The notes below the pieces were generated by a model. That model was not told the origin of the DNA and did not search any database. It worked only from the letters and a program-made list of their open reading frames with translations. Positions 8,391-17,022 of a DNA stretch of 64,000 bases are shown one piece after another; within the stretch, counting starts at the first letter, position 1; the number at the start of each line of letters is the position of its first letter. Source of the DNA: Terrabacter sp. Ter38 (lineage in GTDB: Bacteria; Actinomycetota; Actinomycetes; Actinomycetales; Dermatophilaceae). The stretch is taken from positions 1 through 64,000 of the forward strand of contig NZ_JALJRZ010000002.1 of assembly GCF_024519435.1 (NCBI RefSeq). Direction: 5' to 3'. The position numbers and the translations under genes are program-made.

Positions 8391-9218
8391 TCAGCCCTTG
8401 ACGCCGCTGCTGGCGACGCCCTCGATGACGTAGCGCTGCACGAAGACGTAGAGCGCGAGGACGGGGATCGCGGCGAGCATGGCGCCCGCCATGACCACGG
8501 GGTAGTCGATCGTGTACGCGCCCTGGAGGCGGCTCAGGCCGGCGGGAAGGGTGAGCCGCTCCGGCGAGAAGAGGACGTAGATCGGCCAGATGAAGTCGTT
8601 CCAGTTGGCGAGGTAGCTGAGCACGCCGAGCGTGACGAGCGCGGGCCGCGCGTTGGGCAGCACGATCGACCACCACGTGCGGAAGGGCCCGGCGCCGTCG
8701 AGCCTGGCGCTCTCCTCGAGCTCCCTGGGCAGGCCCAGGAAGAACTGCCGCATGAAGAAGACCCCGAACGCCCCCGCCGCCCCGGGCACGACGAGCGCCC
8801 AGATCTGGTCGAGCCAGCCGAGCTTGTCGAGGAGCAGGAAGTTCGGCATGAGGAAGATGAAGCCCGGCACGAACAGGGTGAGGATGATGGCGCCGAAGAT
8901 CGCCTTCTTGAAGCGGAACTCCATGCGGGCCAGGGCGTAGCCGGCGAGCGAGCAGACGACGAGGACGAGCGCGGCGTGCATCGTCGCGGCTGCCATCGAG
9001 TTGAGGAACCACCGCAGCACCGGGCTCGCAGCGTCCTGGAAGAAGAGGACGTCGAAGGCGCGCAGGCTCCACTCGGACGGGAAGTACGTCGGCGGCACGG
9101 TGCGCGACTCGCTCTGCGACTTGAACGCCGTGAGCAGCACGAGCAGCAGCGGCCCGATGAAGATGACGCTGAGCACGCCCATGCCGAGCCAGAAGAGGGG
9201 TCCGTTGCGGCGCTTCAC
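8391..9218 (-). CDS. ABC sugar transporter permease (MalG type)
   Basis: 275-residue membrane protein with six predicted helices. The EAA loop that docks the ATPase reads EESARLDGAGPFRTWWSIVL (about residues 180-199). The start is the GTG at 9218, which overlaps the stop of the upstream permease (GTGA) and has GGGAGAAG just before it. No ATPase is encoded in the operon; as in many actinobacteria a shared MsiK-type ATPase elsewhere probably energises it (inference). Expected substrate: arabino-oligosaccharides, from its GH51/GH43 neighbours. Confidence 0.9.
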   Translation of the reverse strand: MKRRNGPLFWLGMGVLSVIFIGPLLLVLLTAFKSQSESRTVPPTYFPSEWSLRAFDVLFFQDAASPVLRWFLNSMAAATMHAALVLVVCSLAGYALARMEFRFKKAIFGAIILTLFVPGFIFLMPNFLLLDKLGWLDQIWALVVPGAAGAFGVFFMRQFFLGLPRELEESARLDGAGPFRTWWSIVLPNARPALVTLGVLSYLANWNDFIWPIYVLFSPERLTLPAGLSRLQGAYTIDYPVVMAGAMLAAIPVLALYVFVQRYVIEGVASSGVKG

Positions 9219-10186
9219 GACTTCTTCTCCCTCAGGGCCCAGACGTTGACGAGGGAGACGAGGGCGAGGAAGACCGCGAGCACGTAGCTCATCGCCGAGG
9301 CCTGGCCCATCCGGTACTGCGAGAGGCCGAGGTCGGTGATCTCCATGATCGCCGTGCGGGTCGAGTCGCCCGGTCCGCCCTTGGTGATGAGGTAGCTCTG
9401 GCCGAACATGTTGGCGCTGGCGAGCACCGTGGTGACGACGACGAAGACGAGCACGGGCCGCAAGCCGGGGATCGTGATGTAACGCAGCTTCTGCCAGGCG
9501 GTCGCTCCGTCGATCTCGGCGGCCTCGTAGTGCTCGGCCGGGATGTCGGCGAGGCCTGCGAGGTAGATGACGGCGTTGAAGCCGATGGTCCACCAGACGG
9601 TGACGGCCGCGAGCGAGATCCACGCCCACGGCTGCTCGGTCGTCCACGCCGTGTCGCCCGGCAGGCCGAGCGCGGAGAGCACACCGTTGACCATGCCGAA
9701 CGACGGGTCGAGCAGGTAGCGCCACATGAGGCCGACGACAGCGACCCCGAGCACGAACGGTGCGAAGAAGACCGCCCGGAAGAACGTGCGTCCGGGGAAC
9801 CGACGATTGAGCAGGATCGCGAGCAGCAGCGGCAGCACGACGAGGAACGGCACGCTGATGACCACGAAGATGCCGGTCGCCTTCATGCCGTTCCAGAACG
9901 GCTCGAACTGCGGCGACCCGCTGTCGAAGAGGTCGGCGTAGTTCTGGCCCCCCACGAACGGCTTTTTGGGCAGCAGGAAGTCCCAGTCGTGCAAGGAGAT
10001 CCAGATGCCGAGGAGGCCTGGGACGGCGACGAAGGTGATGAAGAGGAGCAGGAAGGGCGACAGGAAGAGGTAGGGCGTCCACCGGGACCCGTGGATGCCG
10101 GATGTCGCTCCCCGGGAGCGACGCGCACCCGGCGCAGGCGTCGCTCCCGAAGGCGGTCTCGTGGGCTGTGTCGTCGTCACAGCCAT
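9215..10186 (-). CDS. ABC sugar transporter permease (MalF type)
   Basis: 323-residue integral membrane protein with six membrane segments after a Pro/Ala/Arg-rich cytoplasmic N-terminus of about 35 residues. The EAA motif reads EAAEIDGATAWQKLRYITIP. It pairs with the downstream MalG-type permease and the upstream binding protein. The start ATG at 10186 lies four bases after the binding-protein stop. Confidence 0.92.
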   Translation of the reverse strand: MAVTTTQPTRPPSGATPAPGARRSRGATSGIHGSRWTPYLFLSPFLLLFITFVAVPGLLGIWISLHDWDFLLPKKPFVGGQNYADLFDSGSPQFEPFWNGMKATGIFVVISVPFLVVLPLLLAILLNRRFPGRTFFRAVFFAPFVLGVAVVGLMWRYLLDPSFGMVNGVLSALGLPGDTAWTTEQPWAWISLAAVTVWWTIGFNAVIYLAGLADIPAEHYEAAEIDGATAWQKLRYITIPGLRPVLVFVVVTTVLASANMFGQSYLITKGGPGDSTRTAIMEITDLGLSQYRMGQASAMSYVLAVFLALVSLVNVWALREKKS

Positions 10187-10190
10187 GGCG

Positions 10191-11555
10191 TCAGCCGCCG
10201 TACTTCTTGGCGTTGGCCTCGAGGATCTTCGTCGCGCGGCCGGCTGCTTCGGACAGCACCGTCTTCGGGTCCTGCCCGCCGAGCACCGCGGCGTTGACGG
10301 CCTTGTCGAACTCCGGCATGGCGTCGCCGATGCCGGCGACGGCCGGCGTGAAGTGCAGGTCGTCGATCTGGCTGGCGAGCGTCGCCTGCTCGGTCAGGGC
10401 CTTGAACTCGGCCGACTCGCGGACGGAGTTGCGGGCCGGCACCTGGCCGCCCTTGGCCCACTCGAGGCTCTTCGTGCTGATCCAGTTGAGGAAGACACGG
10501 GCCGCGACCTGCTTGTTCGGGTCGGGCGTGCGCATCGTCGGCAGGACGAACTGGTGGGAGCCGGCCCAGGCGGCCTTGGTGCCACCGATGTCGGGCAGCG
10601 GCGCCACGCCCCACTGCAGGCCGGACTTCTCCTTGAGGGTGTTGATCGTCCAGATGCCGTTCCAGTTGAAGGCGGTCTTGCCGTTCTGGAGCGCGACGAT
10701 GTCGGCGTCCTGGGCGATCTTCCCGGCCGAGTATCCCTTCGTGACGAGGTCCTGGAACCACGTGAGCGCCTTGACGCCGGCGTCGTCGGCCCAGAGCACC
10801 TGCTTGCCGTCGTCGGAGAAGAGCGAGCCGCCGAACTGGTAGATGAGCGACTGGATCGACAGGCCGCCGGTGAAGGGGAACGGGCTGGCCCAGTGGCCCT
10901 CGATGCCCTTGCCCTTCATCGTCTCGAGGGCCGCCATGTAGTCGTCGGCCGTCATCGGCGGCTTCTCGGGGTCGAGGCCGCCCTGCTCCATGACGCTCTT
11001 GTTGTAGAAGAAGCCGAGCGGGTGCACGTCGAGCGGGATCGAGTAGCGCTTGCCGTTGTAGACGCCGGCCTTCCACGGCACGGGCGCGAAGTCGCTCTCG
11101 TCGAGCTTGAGGGCGGTGGCGACGTCGTCGAGCGGCTGGACGACGTTGCGTGCGGCGTTCGTCGCGACCGAGTCGACGTGCATGATGCCGATGTCGGGGC
11201 CCTTGCCGGCCGCGACGGCGGCCGGGAGCTTGGCGTAGTAGTCGGCCCACTGCATCGTGTTCATGCTGACGGCGATGTTGGCGTGCTCCGTGTTGAACTG
11301 GTCGACGAGGCGCTTCATGTACGGGCCGTCGCCACCGGTGAAGCCGTTCCAGAACTGGAGGGCCACCTTCGGGCCGCTGTAGCCGGTCGCTCCCCCGCCG
11401 GCCGACACGGCAGGAGCCTGGCCGGGGACGCCGCTCGAGCCGGAGCCGCACGCGGCGAGGCCGGCGACGCCGGCGATCCCGAGCGCTCCCGACAGGATCG
11501 TGCGCCGCGAGAGCGGGGTGAGGGGTGACTGCGGGCGGGGCGTGGTGTTCGTCAT
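10191..11555 (-). CDS. ABC transporter sugar-binding lipoprotein
   Basis: 454-residue extracellular solute-binding protein of family 1. The N-terminus carries a twin-arginine motif (SRRTILSG, about residues 16-23) plus lipobox LAAC, so it is probably a Tat-exported lipoprotein. The body shows the usual LQFWNGFTGGDG opening, QFNTEHANI and PLDVHPLGFFYNK segments of sugar-binding proteins. The ATG at 11555 overlaps the GH51 stop by four bases. It should capture arabino-oligosaccharides released by the two GH43 enzymes for import and internal GH51 cleavage. Confidence 0.9.
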   Translation of the reverse strand: MTNTTPRPQSPLTPLSRRTILSGALGIAGVAGLAACGSGSSGVPGQAPAVSAGGGATGYSGPKVALQFWNGFTGGDGPYMKRLVDQFNTEHANIAVSMNTMQWADYYAKLPAAVAAGKGPDIGIMHVDSVATNAARNVVQPLDDVATALKLDESDFAPVPWKAGVYNGKRYSIPLDVHPLGFFYNKSVMEQGGLDPEKPPMTADDYMAALETMKGKGIEGHWASPFPFTGGLSIQSLIYQFGGSLFSDDGKQVLWADDAGVKALTWFQDLVTKGYSAGKIAQDADIVALQNGKTAFNWNGIWTINTLKEKSGLQWGVAPLPDIGGTKAAWAGSHQFVLPTMRTPDPNKQVAARVFLNWISTKSLEWAKGGQVPARNSVRESAEFKALTEQATLASQIDDLHFTPAVAGIGDAMPEFDKAVNAAVLGGQDPKTVLSEAAGRATKILEANAKKYGG

Positions 11556-13087
11556 TGAACGGTCCCTTCGGTGAGGCGGATGCAGTGCCAGGAGGTGGGC
11601 GGCAGGGTTGCCGTGAGGGTGGTGCCGGTGGTGACGTCGACCGCGGCGTCCCCGGGGCGCGGGGTCACCCGGTCGGGGTGGTCCTCGGTGTTCGTGGCCG
11701 AGGGATCGTCGTCGTGCACCTGCAGGTGCTCGACGAGGGCGTATGCCGTGGGGTGGCCCCCCACGGCGGCCGCGACGTCGAGCGTCAGCTCGGCCGTCTC
11801 GGTGCGGCTCCGGTTGACGACGAAGACGGTGAGGTCTCCGGTGTCGGGGTCGTGGGTCGCGGTGACGACGAGCGCGTCGACGGGCCCGAAGGCCTGGGTC
11901 GGGGTGGCGTCGCAGACGACGGCGGGGCGCAGCACGGTGCCACGGGCATACCTCGCCGTGAGCGCGAAGGGGTGGAAGATCGTCTGCTTCCACGCGGCGC
12001 CGCCGGGGCGGGTGGCGATCGGGGCGATGACGTTGACGAGCTGCGCCTGGCAGGCCATCGAGACGCGGTCGGTGTGCTGGAGCAGGGTGATGAGCAGGCT
12101 CCCCACGACGACGGCGTCGGTGACGTCGTAGACGTCCTCGATGAGCTCGGGCGCCTCGCGGATCTCGAGCGAGCTCTCGCCGTGGAAGCGGTCCTGGAAC
12201 CACACGTTCCACTCGTCGAAGGAGACCATGATCCGCTTGTCGGAGCCCCTGACCGCGGCGACGTGGTCGGCCGTCGCGACGACCGACTCGATGAAGCGGT
12301 GCATGTCCTCGCCGCTCGCGAGGAAGGACTCGACGTCGCCGTCGACGGGCTCGTAGTAGGCGTGCGCCGAGATGTGGTCGACGAGGTCGAAGCAGCGCTC
12401 GAGCACGACCCGCTCCCACGTGCCGAAGGTGGGCATGCCGCGGTTGGACGAGCCGCAGGCGACGAGCTCGAGGCCGGGGTCGACCCGGCGCATGGCGCGC
12501 GCGGCCTCCTCGGCGACCCGGGCGTACTCCTCGGCCGTCTTGTGGCCCATCTGCCACGGACCGTCCATCTCGTTGCCGAGGCACCAGACGCGGATGTCGT
12601 GGGGCTCCGTGTGGCCGTTCTTGGCGCGCCGGTCGGGCCACGACGTGCCGGTCTCGGCATTGCAGTAGAGGAGCAGGTCGATGGCCTCCTGGACGCCGCG
12701 CGTGCCGAGGTTGACCGCCATCATCGGCTCGACGCCGACGCCGCGGGCCCAGTCGACGAAGTCGTCGGTGCCGACCTGGTTGGTCTCGACGGAGCGCCAG
12801 GCGAGGTCGAGCTGGGTGGGGCGGTCGGCCTTGGGCCCGACGCCGTCCTCCCAGCGGTAGTTCGAGACGAAGTTGCCGCCCGGGTAACGCACGACGGTGA
12901 CCCCGAGCTCGCGGACGAGGTGCGCGACGTCGGTGCGGAAGCCCAGCTCGTCGGAGTCGGGGTGGTCCGGCTCGTAGATGCCGGTGTAGACGCACCGGCC
13001 CATGTGCTCGACGAAGGACCCGAACGTCCTCGGCCGCACGGGGCCCACCGTGTAGGCGGGGTCCAGCCGCACCGTCGCTCGTCCCAT
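11552..13087 (-). CDS. abfA: Alpha-L-arabinofuranosidase, GH51
   Basis: 511-residue cytoplasmic enzyme that removes terminal alpha-L-arabinofuranosyl residues. No signal peptide. The acid/base Glu is in LGNEMDGPWQMGH and the nucleophile Glu in VSFDEWNVWFQ, both in the standard GH51 places of the (beta/alpha)8 barrel; the C-terminal beta-sandwich covers about 390-510. I choose the ATG at 13087 because AAGGAGG lies six bases upstream and the family begins here (ATVRLDP); an open extension of 19 codons is not needed. First gene of the six-gene operon; two operator-like repeats lie 44-90 bases upstream. Confidence 0.93.
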   Translation of the reverse strand: MGRATVRLDPAYTVGPVRPRTFGSFVEHMGRCVYTGIYEPDHPDSDELGFRTDVAHLVRELGVTVVRYPGGNFVSNYRWEDGVGPKADRPTQLDLAWRSVETNQVGTDDFVDWARGVGVEPMMAVNLGTRGVQEAIDLLLYCNAETGTSWPDRRAKNGHTEPHDIRVWCLGNEMDGPWQMGHKTAEEYARVAEEAARAMRRVDPGLELVACGSSNRGMPTFGTWERVVLERCFDLVDHISAHAYYEPVDGDVESFLASGEDMHRFIESVVATADHVAAVRGSDKRIMVSFDEWNVWFQDRFHGESSLEIREAPELIEDVYDVTDAVVVGSLLITLLQHTDRVSMACQAQLVNVIAPIATRPGGAAWKQTIFHPFALTARYARGTVLRPAVVCDATPTQAFGPVDALVVTATHDPDTGDLTVFVVNRSRTETAELTLDVAAAVGGHPTAYALVEHLQVHDDDPSATNTEDHPDRVTPRPGDAAVDVTTGTTLTATLPPTSWHCIRLTEGTVQ

Positions 13088-13130
13088 GCGGTCCTCCTTG
13101 ACCGTCGGTGTTCGGGTCGCACCGTCTTTG

Positions 13131-13176
13131 CAACGGTTACCCATTTGCGTCTGGCCTGAAAATTACAACGGTTACC
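13131..13176. promoter_or_regulatory. Pair of LacI-type operator repeats in a divergent promoter region
   Basis: CAACGGTTACC occurs at 13131-13141 and again at 13166-13176, starts 35 bases apart, in an unusually AT-rich stretch between the GH51 operon and the LacI gene. Read leftward each gives GTAACCGTTG, an imperfect palindrome of the size LacI-family proteins bind. The 35-base spacing places both sites on roughly the same DNA face. I infer binding by the adjacent regulator. Confidence 0.65.
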
Positions 13177-13246
13177 GAAAAGTGTCCAGAGGTGTCCGGA
13201 GGTCATCACGCCACGCGTCGGCGGGCGCTAGCCTGTTCCTCGACGG

Positions 13247-13330
13247 GGGCCCACCGAGGGCCCACCGGGGCCCACCGAGGGCCCACCGGGGGCCATCGGA
13301 AGCCCACAGGGCATTCAGGGCATTCAGGGG
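13247..13330. repeat. Short GC-rich tandem repeats upstream of the LacI gene
   Basis: A 10-12 base unit close to GGGCCCACCGA is repeated about four times (13247-13300), followed by two copies of CATTCAGGG (13312-13329). The array lies in the LacI 5' leader, just upstream of the ribosome-binding site at 13352-13356. Confidence 0.7.
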
Positions 13331-13361
13331 CCGGCAGGGCTCCGCACGGACGGAGGCACGG

Positions 13362-14399
13362 TTGGCGGCGCGGCTGCGGGACGTGGCGGAGCGTGCGGGA
13401 GTGTCGGTCAAGACCGCCTCCAACGTGCTCAACCACCATCCCCACGTGAAGGCGAGCACGCGCGAGCGCGTCGAGGCCGCGATGGCCGAGCTGCACTACC
13501 GGCCCAACCTCTCGGCGCGCAGCCTCAAGCACGGTCGCGCCGGGTTCCTCGCCCTCGCCGTGCCGGCGATGGACTCCCCCTACTTCGCCGAGCTCGCGGC
13601 TCGCATCACCGAGGAGGCAGCCACCCTGGGCTTCATCGTCCTGCTCGACGTGACGGGCGGCGATGCCGACGCCGAGCGGGTCGTCCTCGAGGGGATGCGG
13701 TCGCACGTCATCGACGGCGTCATCTTCTCGCCACTCGCCCTGTCCCCCGACGAGATCAGCCGACGGGCCGACAGCCTGCCGATGGTGCTGCTGGGCGAAC
13801 GTCCCGTCCCCACCGGCTTCGACCACATCGCGGTCGACTCCGTCGCAGCCGCGCGCGCCGCCACGGAACACCTTGTGGCACAAGGGCGCCGACGCATCGC
13901 TGCCGTCGGGCGCGAGACGACGAGGGGCACTGCGTCCATGCGCCTGCGCGGCTACCGCCAGGCCCTCAAGGCGGCCGGGCTCGCCTACGACGCCGACCTC
14001 GTCATCGGCGTGCCCCACTTCGAGCGCGCCGACGGCCACGCCGCGATGCAACGGCTGCTCGCGCTGCCCGAGCCTCCCGACGCCGTCTTCTGCTTCAACG
14101 ACCTCATGGCCATCGGGGCCCTGCGCGCCTGCGTCGAGGCCGGCGTGGACGTGCCGGGCGAGGTCGCCATCGTCGGGTTCGACGACATCGCCGAGACCCG
14201 CTACTCCAACCCGACGGTCACGACGATCTCGCCTGACCTCACCGCCCTGGCGCGTGCCGCGCTCGAGCTGCTGTCACGCCGCATCGACGGCGACCACGGT
14301 GACGCCGAGGAGGTCGAGGTGGCGTGGACGCTCGAGGCGCGCGAGACGACGCTCGGGGTCCCGGCCCGCCAGCACCGTGAGACGTCGGCGCCGGACTGA
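13362..14399 (+). CDS. LacI-family repressor of the arabinan operon
   Basis: 345-residue DNA-binding regulator. The N-terminal helix-turn-helix RLRDVAERAGVSVKTASNVL is followed by a hinge-helix region (RPNLSARSLKHGR) and a periplasmic-binding-protein-like sugar domain from about residue 60; FNDLMAIGALRA and VGFDDIAETRYSNP are typical. The start is the TTG at 13362, preceded by GGAGG at five bases; it puts the HTH at residues 4-23, as usual for the family. It is divergent from the GH51 operon and probably represses it until arabinose or arabino-oligosaccharide binds (inference from position). Confidence 0.9.
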   Translation: MAARLRDVAERAGVSVKTASNVLNHHPHVKASTRERVEAAMAELHYRPNLSARSLKHGRAGFLALAVPAMDSPYFAELAARITEEAATLGFIVLLDVTGGDADAERVVLEGMRSHVIDGVIFSPLALSPDEISRRADSLPMVLLGERPVPTGFDHIAVDSVAAARAATEHLVAQGRRRIAAVGRETTRGTASMRLRGYRQALKAAGLAYDADLVIGVPHFERADGHAAMQRLLALPEPPDAVFCFNDLMAIGALRACVEAGVDVPGEVAIVGFDDIAETRYSNPTVTTISPDLTALARAALELLSRRIDGDHGDAEEVEVAWTLEARETTLGVPARQHRETSAPD

Positions 14400-14408
14400 G
14401 GCGACCGT

Positions 14409-15059
14409 TCAGCCGACCGGGTCCGACGCCGGCGCAACGGGTTCGGCGAGGGCGGCGGCGGGCGCGGCAAACGGTGGCTGCACCGGGAGCGTCACGCGGT
14501 AGGTCCGGGTGACACTCGTGCCGACACAGGCCCTCGCGGCCTGGCCGACGCCGCTCGAGGTCGCCGTGTAGCTGGCCGTGACGTCTGCCGTGACGACCTT
14601 CGCGGAGGAGAAGGCGGGCACGAGGACGCGCACGGCCGTGTAGTCGCGCACGGACGCCGCGAGACGGTCCTGGCGGTAGAAGGACGAGTAGGCGCCGGTG
14701 TTGACGGGGTAGCCGACGTCGGCGCCGACCGCCGCCACCGTGACGGAGACGGAGCAGACCGGCGCATCCGTCGTCCACGGGATCCGCACCCACGACTGCT
14801 GTCCGGCGACGACGGCTCCCAGCGCCCGAGTGACGGGGCGCAGGCCGGTGGAGACGCCGGCGTCGACGAGGTCGCTCTCGGGGACGAGCGTCGTGACCGG
14901 TGCGGCCGGCACGTTGCTCACCGGTGCCGCGACGCGAGGCGTCGGCGTGGTTGCCGGGCCCATCGACTGGGCGCCGAGGACGACGGCGCCGGCACCCACC
15001 GCGACCAGGGCGACCCTGCCGAGCAGCGTCCGGCGTGGGGCCTGGGCGGGGGCAGACAT
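14409..15059 (-). CDS. Exported protein of unknown function
   Basis: 216-residue protein with an N-terminal basic stretch (PRRTLLGR) and a hydrophobic segment (about residues 12-32), suggesting Sec export or a membrane anchor. Two cysteines (in PVCSVSVTV and RACVGTSV) could form a disulfide across a beta-rich extracellular domain. No family recognised. Its stop is nine bases from the convergent LacI gene, with no clear terminator between. Confidence 0.6.
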   Translation of the reverse strand: MSAPAQAPRRTLLGRVALVAVGAGAVVLGAQSMGPATTPTPRVAAPVSNVPAAPVTTLVPESDLVDAGVSTGLRPVTRALGAVVAGQQSWVRIPWTTDAPVCSVSVTVAAVGADVGYPVNTGAYSSFYRQDRLAASVRDYTAVRVLVPAFSSAKVVTADVTASYTATSSGVGQAARACVGTSVTRTYRVTLPVQPPFAAPAAALAEPVAPASDPVG

Positions 15060-15212
15060 GGGCGGTCCTCCGGGGACGGTCGGTCAGCAGTGGCGCCGGG
15101 ACCGGCGCCACGACCCCAGTGTGTCGACGCCGCCGCAAGGCCGGGCGCCGGAAGCAGCAGGAATCCCGCAAGGTCGGCGCAAGAGCAGCTGGTCGCGCGG
15201 TGAGCGCCTCCG

Positions 15213-15794
15213 TCAGCCGCCGGATCCCGCTGCGCGTGCCGCCAGCTCCACCCTCTCGCGATGGGCGGCCCAGTCAGCGGCGTCGTCGCTCGTCGAGACG
15301 GCGCCGTCGCCGACGACGCCGTCGACCTGCTCCCGGAGGATGTCCGCGTGGCCGACGTGGCGGCTGGTCTCGGTGAGGACGTGCACCATGAGGTTGAAGA
15401 GCATGACGTCCGGTCGCGGCCACCACGGGACGTGGCCGGGGGCGTCGATCGGAAGCGCCTCGATCGTCGCGTCGGCATGGGCGCAGGCACGGCGGTAGCG
15501 CTCGACGACCTCGGTCCGCGACTCGTCCGCCTTGACCCACAGCTGGTCGCGGCTCACGAAACCCGGGTCGTCGAACTGGGGCAGCGGCTCGGGGAAGGGC
15601 CGTCCCACGATGCCGCCGAGGTAGCGCGCCTCGGACAGCGTGAGGTGCTTGACGAGTCCGAGCAGGTTGGTGCCCGTCGTCGTCAGTGGCCGGCGCGCGT
15701 CGTACTCCGAGACCCCGTCGAGCTGCTGCAGCAGGGACGTCCGGACCCATCGCAGGTTGTCGTGGAGGTATGCCTTGGCGACGTCGTCGATCAC
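15213..15794 (-). CDS. DinB-superfamily protein (DUF664)
   Basis: 193-residue four-helix-bundle protein of the DinB/DUF664 metalloenzyme-like group, to which mycothiol-dependent enzymes also belong. The putative metal His residues are in LVKHLTLSEARYLGG and ETSRHVGHADILREQ, which is the DUF664 signature. I prefer the GTG at 15794, where the family begins (VIDDVAKAYLHDNL); an alternative start at 15827 would add 11 residues. Function in this group is mostly unknown; thiol transfer or detoxification is an inference. Confidence 0.8.
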   Translation of the reverse strand: MIDDVAKAYLHDNLRWVRTSLLQQLDGVSEYDARRPLTTTGTNLLGLVKHLTLSEARYLGGIVGRPFPEPLPQFDDPGFVSRDQLWVKADESRTEVVERYRRACAHADATIEALPIDAPGHVPWWPRPDVMLFNLMVHVLTETSRHVGHADILREQVDGVVGDGAVSTSDDAADWAAHRERVELAARAAGSGG

Positions 15795-15843
15795 GGACCC
15801 AGCCTCGCACGCAGGCCGGCCGCGCACCCGCCGTGCGGCGCGG

Positions 15844-16011
15844 TCACACGGACCGGAAGAACCTCAGGTAGAGGGCCCCGAACACGAGGACGATGCCCAC
15901 GTTGACCATGAGCCGCGCCCACGCGTGGTCCCTGAAGAAGAGGACGTCGACGGCCACGACCACGGCCACCATGACGAGCGCGTAGAGCACGCCGAGCCAA
16001 GGCCTTCCCAT
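15844..16011 (-). CDS. 55-residue small membrane protein
   Basis: Short gene reading MGRPWLGVLYALVMVAVVVA and ending FFRSV. Two hydrophobic segments (about residues 6-26 and 33-50) are joined by a charged loop FFRDHAWARL. A G-run (GGGGG) sits directly before the ATG at 16011. The pattern of two helices, a charged loop and FFRSV at the end looks like a real small actinobacterial membrane protein, but I recognise no named family. It lies nine bases after the alpha/beta-hydrolase stop, so the two are probably co-transcribed. Confidence 0.65.
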   Translation of the reverse strand: MGRPWLGVLYALVMVAVVVAVDVLFFRDHAWARLMVNVGIVLVFGALYLRFFRSV

Positions 16012-16020
16012 CCCCCAGTC

Positions 16021-16713
16021 CTACTCCCGATGTCCGCCGAAAGCCATGAGGTATGCCGTGAGCTCGGCCGGGTGCGAGAGCGCGGCCAGGTGCCCGCCGG
16101 GCACGACGTCGAGCTCGAGTCCCAGCCGCTCGCGGGCCACCCGACGTTGGAGGTCGACCGGGAAGAAGCGGTCGTCGGCACCGGCGACGACACGGGTCGG
16201 CACGTCGGGCCATGCGTCGATGGCGCACGGTGTCTCGAAGGCGCGCTCGGCCTCGGGTCGCTGGTGCTCCTCGCCGCTCGCCGCGACCGCGGGGTCGACG
16301 TCGTGGAGGAAGTAGGTGTCGAGGTCGATCTCCTCGGTCCACCCACCCGCGCGGGCCGCCGCGACCCGCGCCTCCTCGGACCGCACGGCGTCCCACCATC
16401 GGCCCGCGGTCTCGCCGGGGAGCGGGACCATGGCGTTGAGCAGCACGATTCCGGCAACCGGCCGCCGCGCCGCGACCATCGGCACCGTGAAGCCGCCCAT
16501 GGACTGGCCGACGACCACGACGTCGTCACGCCCCTCGACCGCGGAGGTCACGAGGGCGGCATACTCCGGCAGCCCGGCGTCCGGGTCGTCGGCGGGCAGG
16601 TCGACGGCGACGGCCTCGTGGCCGGCCTCCTCGAGGAGCGGCACGACCCGGTGCCAGTACCAGGCGGCGCCGCCGGCGCCGGGGACGAGCGCGAATGTGG
16701 TCACTGTCCACAT
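16021..16713 (-). CDS. Alpha/beta-fold hydrolase
   Basis: 230-residue soluble esterase-like enzyme. The oxyanion HG-equivalent is VPGAGG (10-15), the nucleophile elbow is GQSMGG with Ser71, the acid is in GADDRFFP and the His in GGHLAALSHP. It matches the EstA/MEST-type alpha/beta hydrolases of about 230 residues found widely in actinobacteria. The ATG at 16713 is preferred over an upstream start because the family begins at about this point. Substrate unknown. The 55-residue membrane protein follows after nine bases. Confidence 0.85.
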   Translation of the reverse strand: MWTVTTFALVPGAGGAAWYWHRVVPLLEEAGHEAVAVDLPADDPDAGLPEYAALVTSAVEGRDDVVVVGQSMGGFTVPMVAARRPVAGIVLLNAMVPLPGETAGRWWDAVRSEEARVAAARAGGWTEEIDLDTYFLHDVDPAVAASGEEHQRPEAERAFETPCAIDAWPDVPTRVVAGADDRFFPVDLQRRVARERLGLELDVVPGGHLAALSHPAELTAYLMAFGGHRE

Positions 16714-16757
16714 GCTAGCCCTCGACGGCACCCACGGGGCCGTGCGATCGTGGCCCC

Positions 16758-17006
16758 ATGGCTGACGACCCCTCGATCCAGGACCGCATCGGCTCGCTCA
16801 TCGACGAGGAGCACCGGCTGCGCTCGGCCCTGCAGGCCGGCGACATCACCGTCGACGAGGAGCACGCCCGACTGCGCAGCGTCGAGGTCGAGCTCGACCA
16901 GTGCTGGGACCTGCTGAGACAGCGACGGGCCCGGCGCGAGTTCGGCCAGGACCCCGACGGTGCCGAGGTGCGCTCCGAGCGCACCGTCGAGGGCTACACC
17001 GGCTGA
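16758..17006 (+). CDS. DUF2630 family protein
   Basis: 82-residue soluble helical protein. IQDRIGSLIDEEHRLR, then LRSVEVELDQCWDLLRQRRA and the C-terminal RSERTVEGYTG are the DUF2630 pattern. The middle (about residues 7-60) looks like a two-helix coiled coil. The function of the family is not known; members are short stand-alone proteins in actinobacteria. It is divergent from the hydrolase gene and convergent with the GH3 gene. Confidence 0.85.
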   Translation: MADDPSIQDRIGSLIDEEHRLRSALQAGDITVDEEHARLRSVEVELDQCWDLLRQRRARREFGQDPDGAEVRSERTVEGYTG

Positions 17007-17022
17007 CCGCTCCGATCGCGCG

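Noticed and set aside
13247-13330. Tandem repeats considered as a mobile-element end
   Set aside because: No transposase, no target-site duplication and no matching copy at the other end of the operon.
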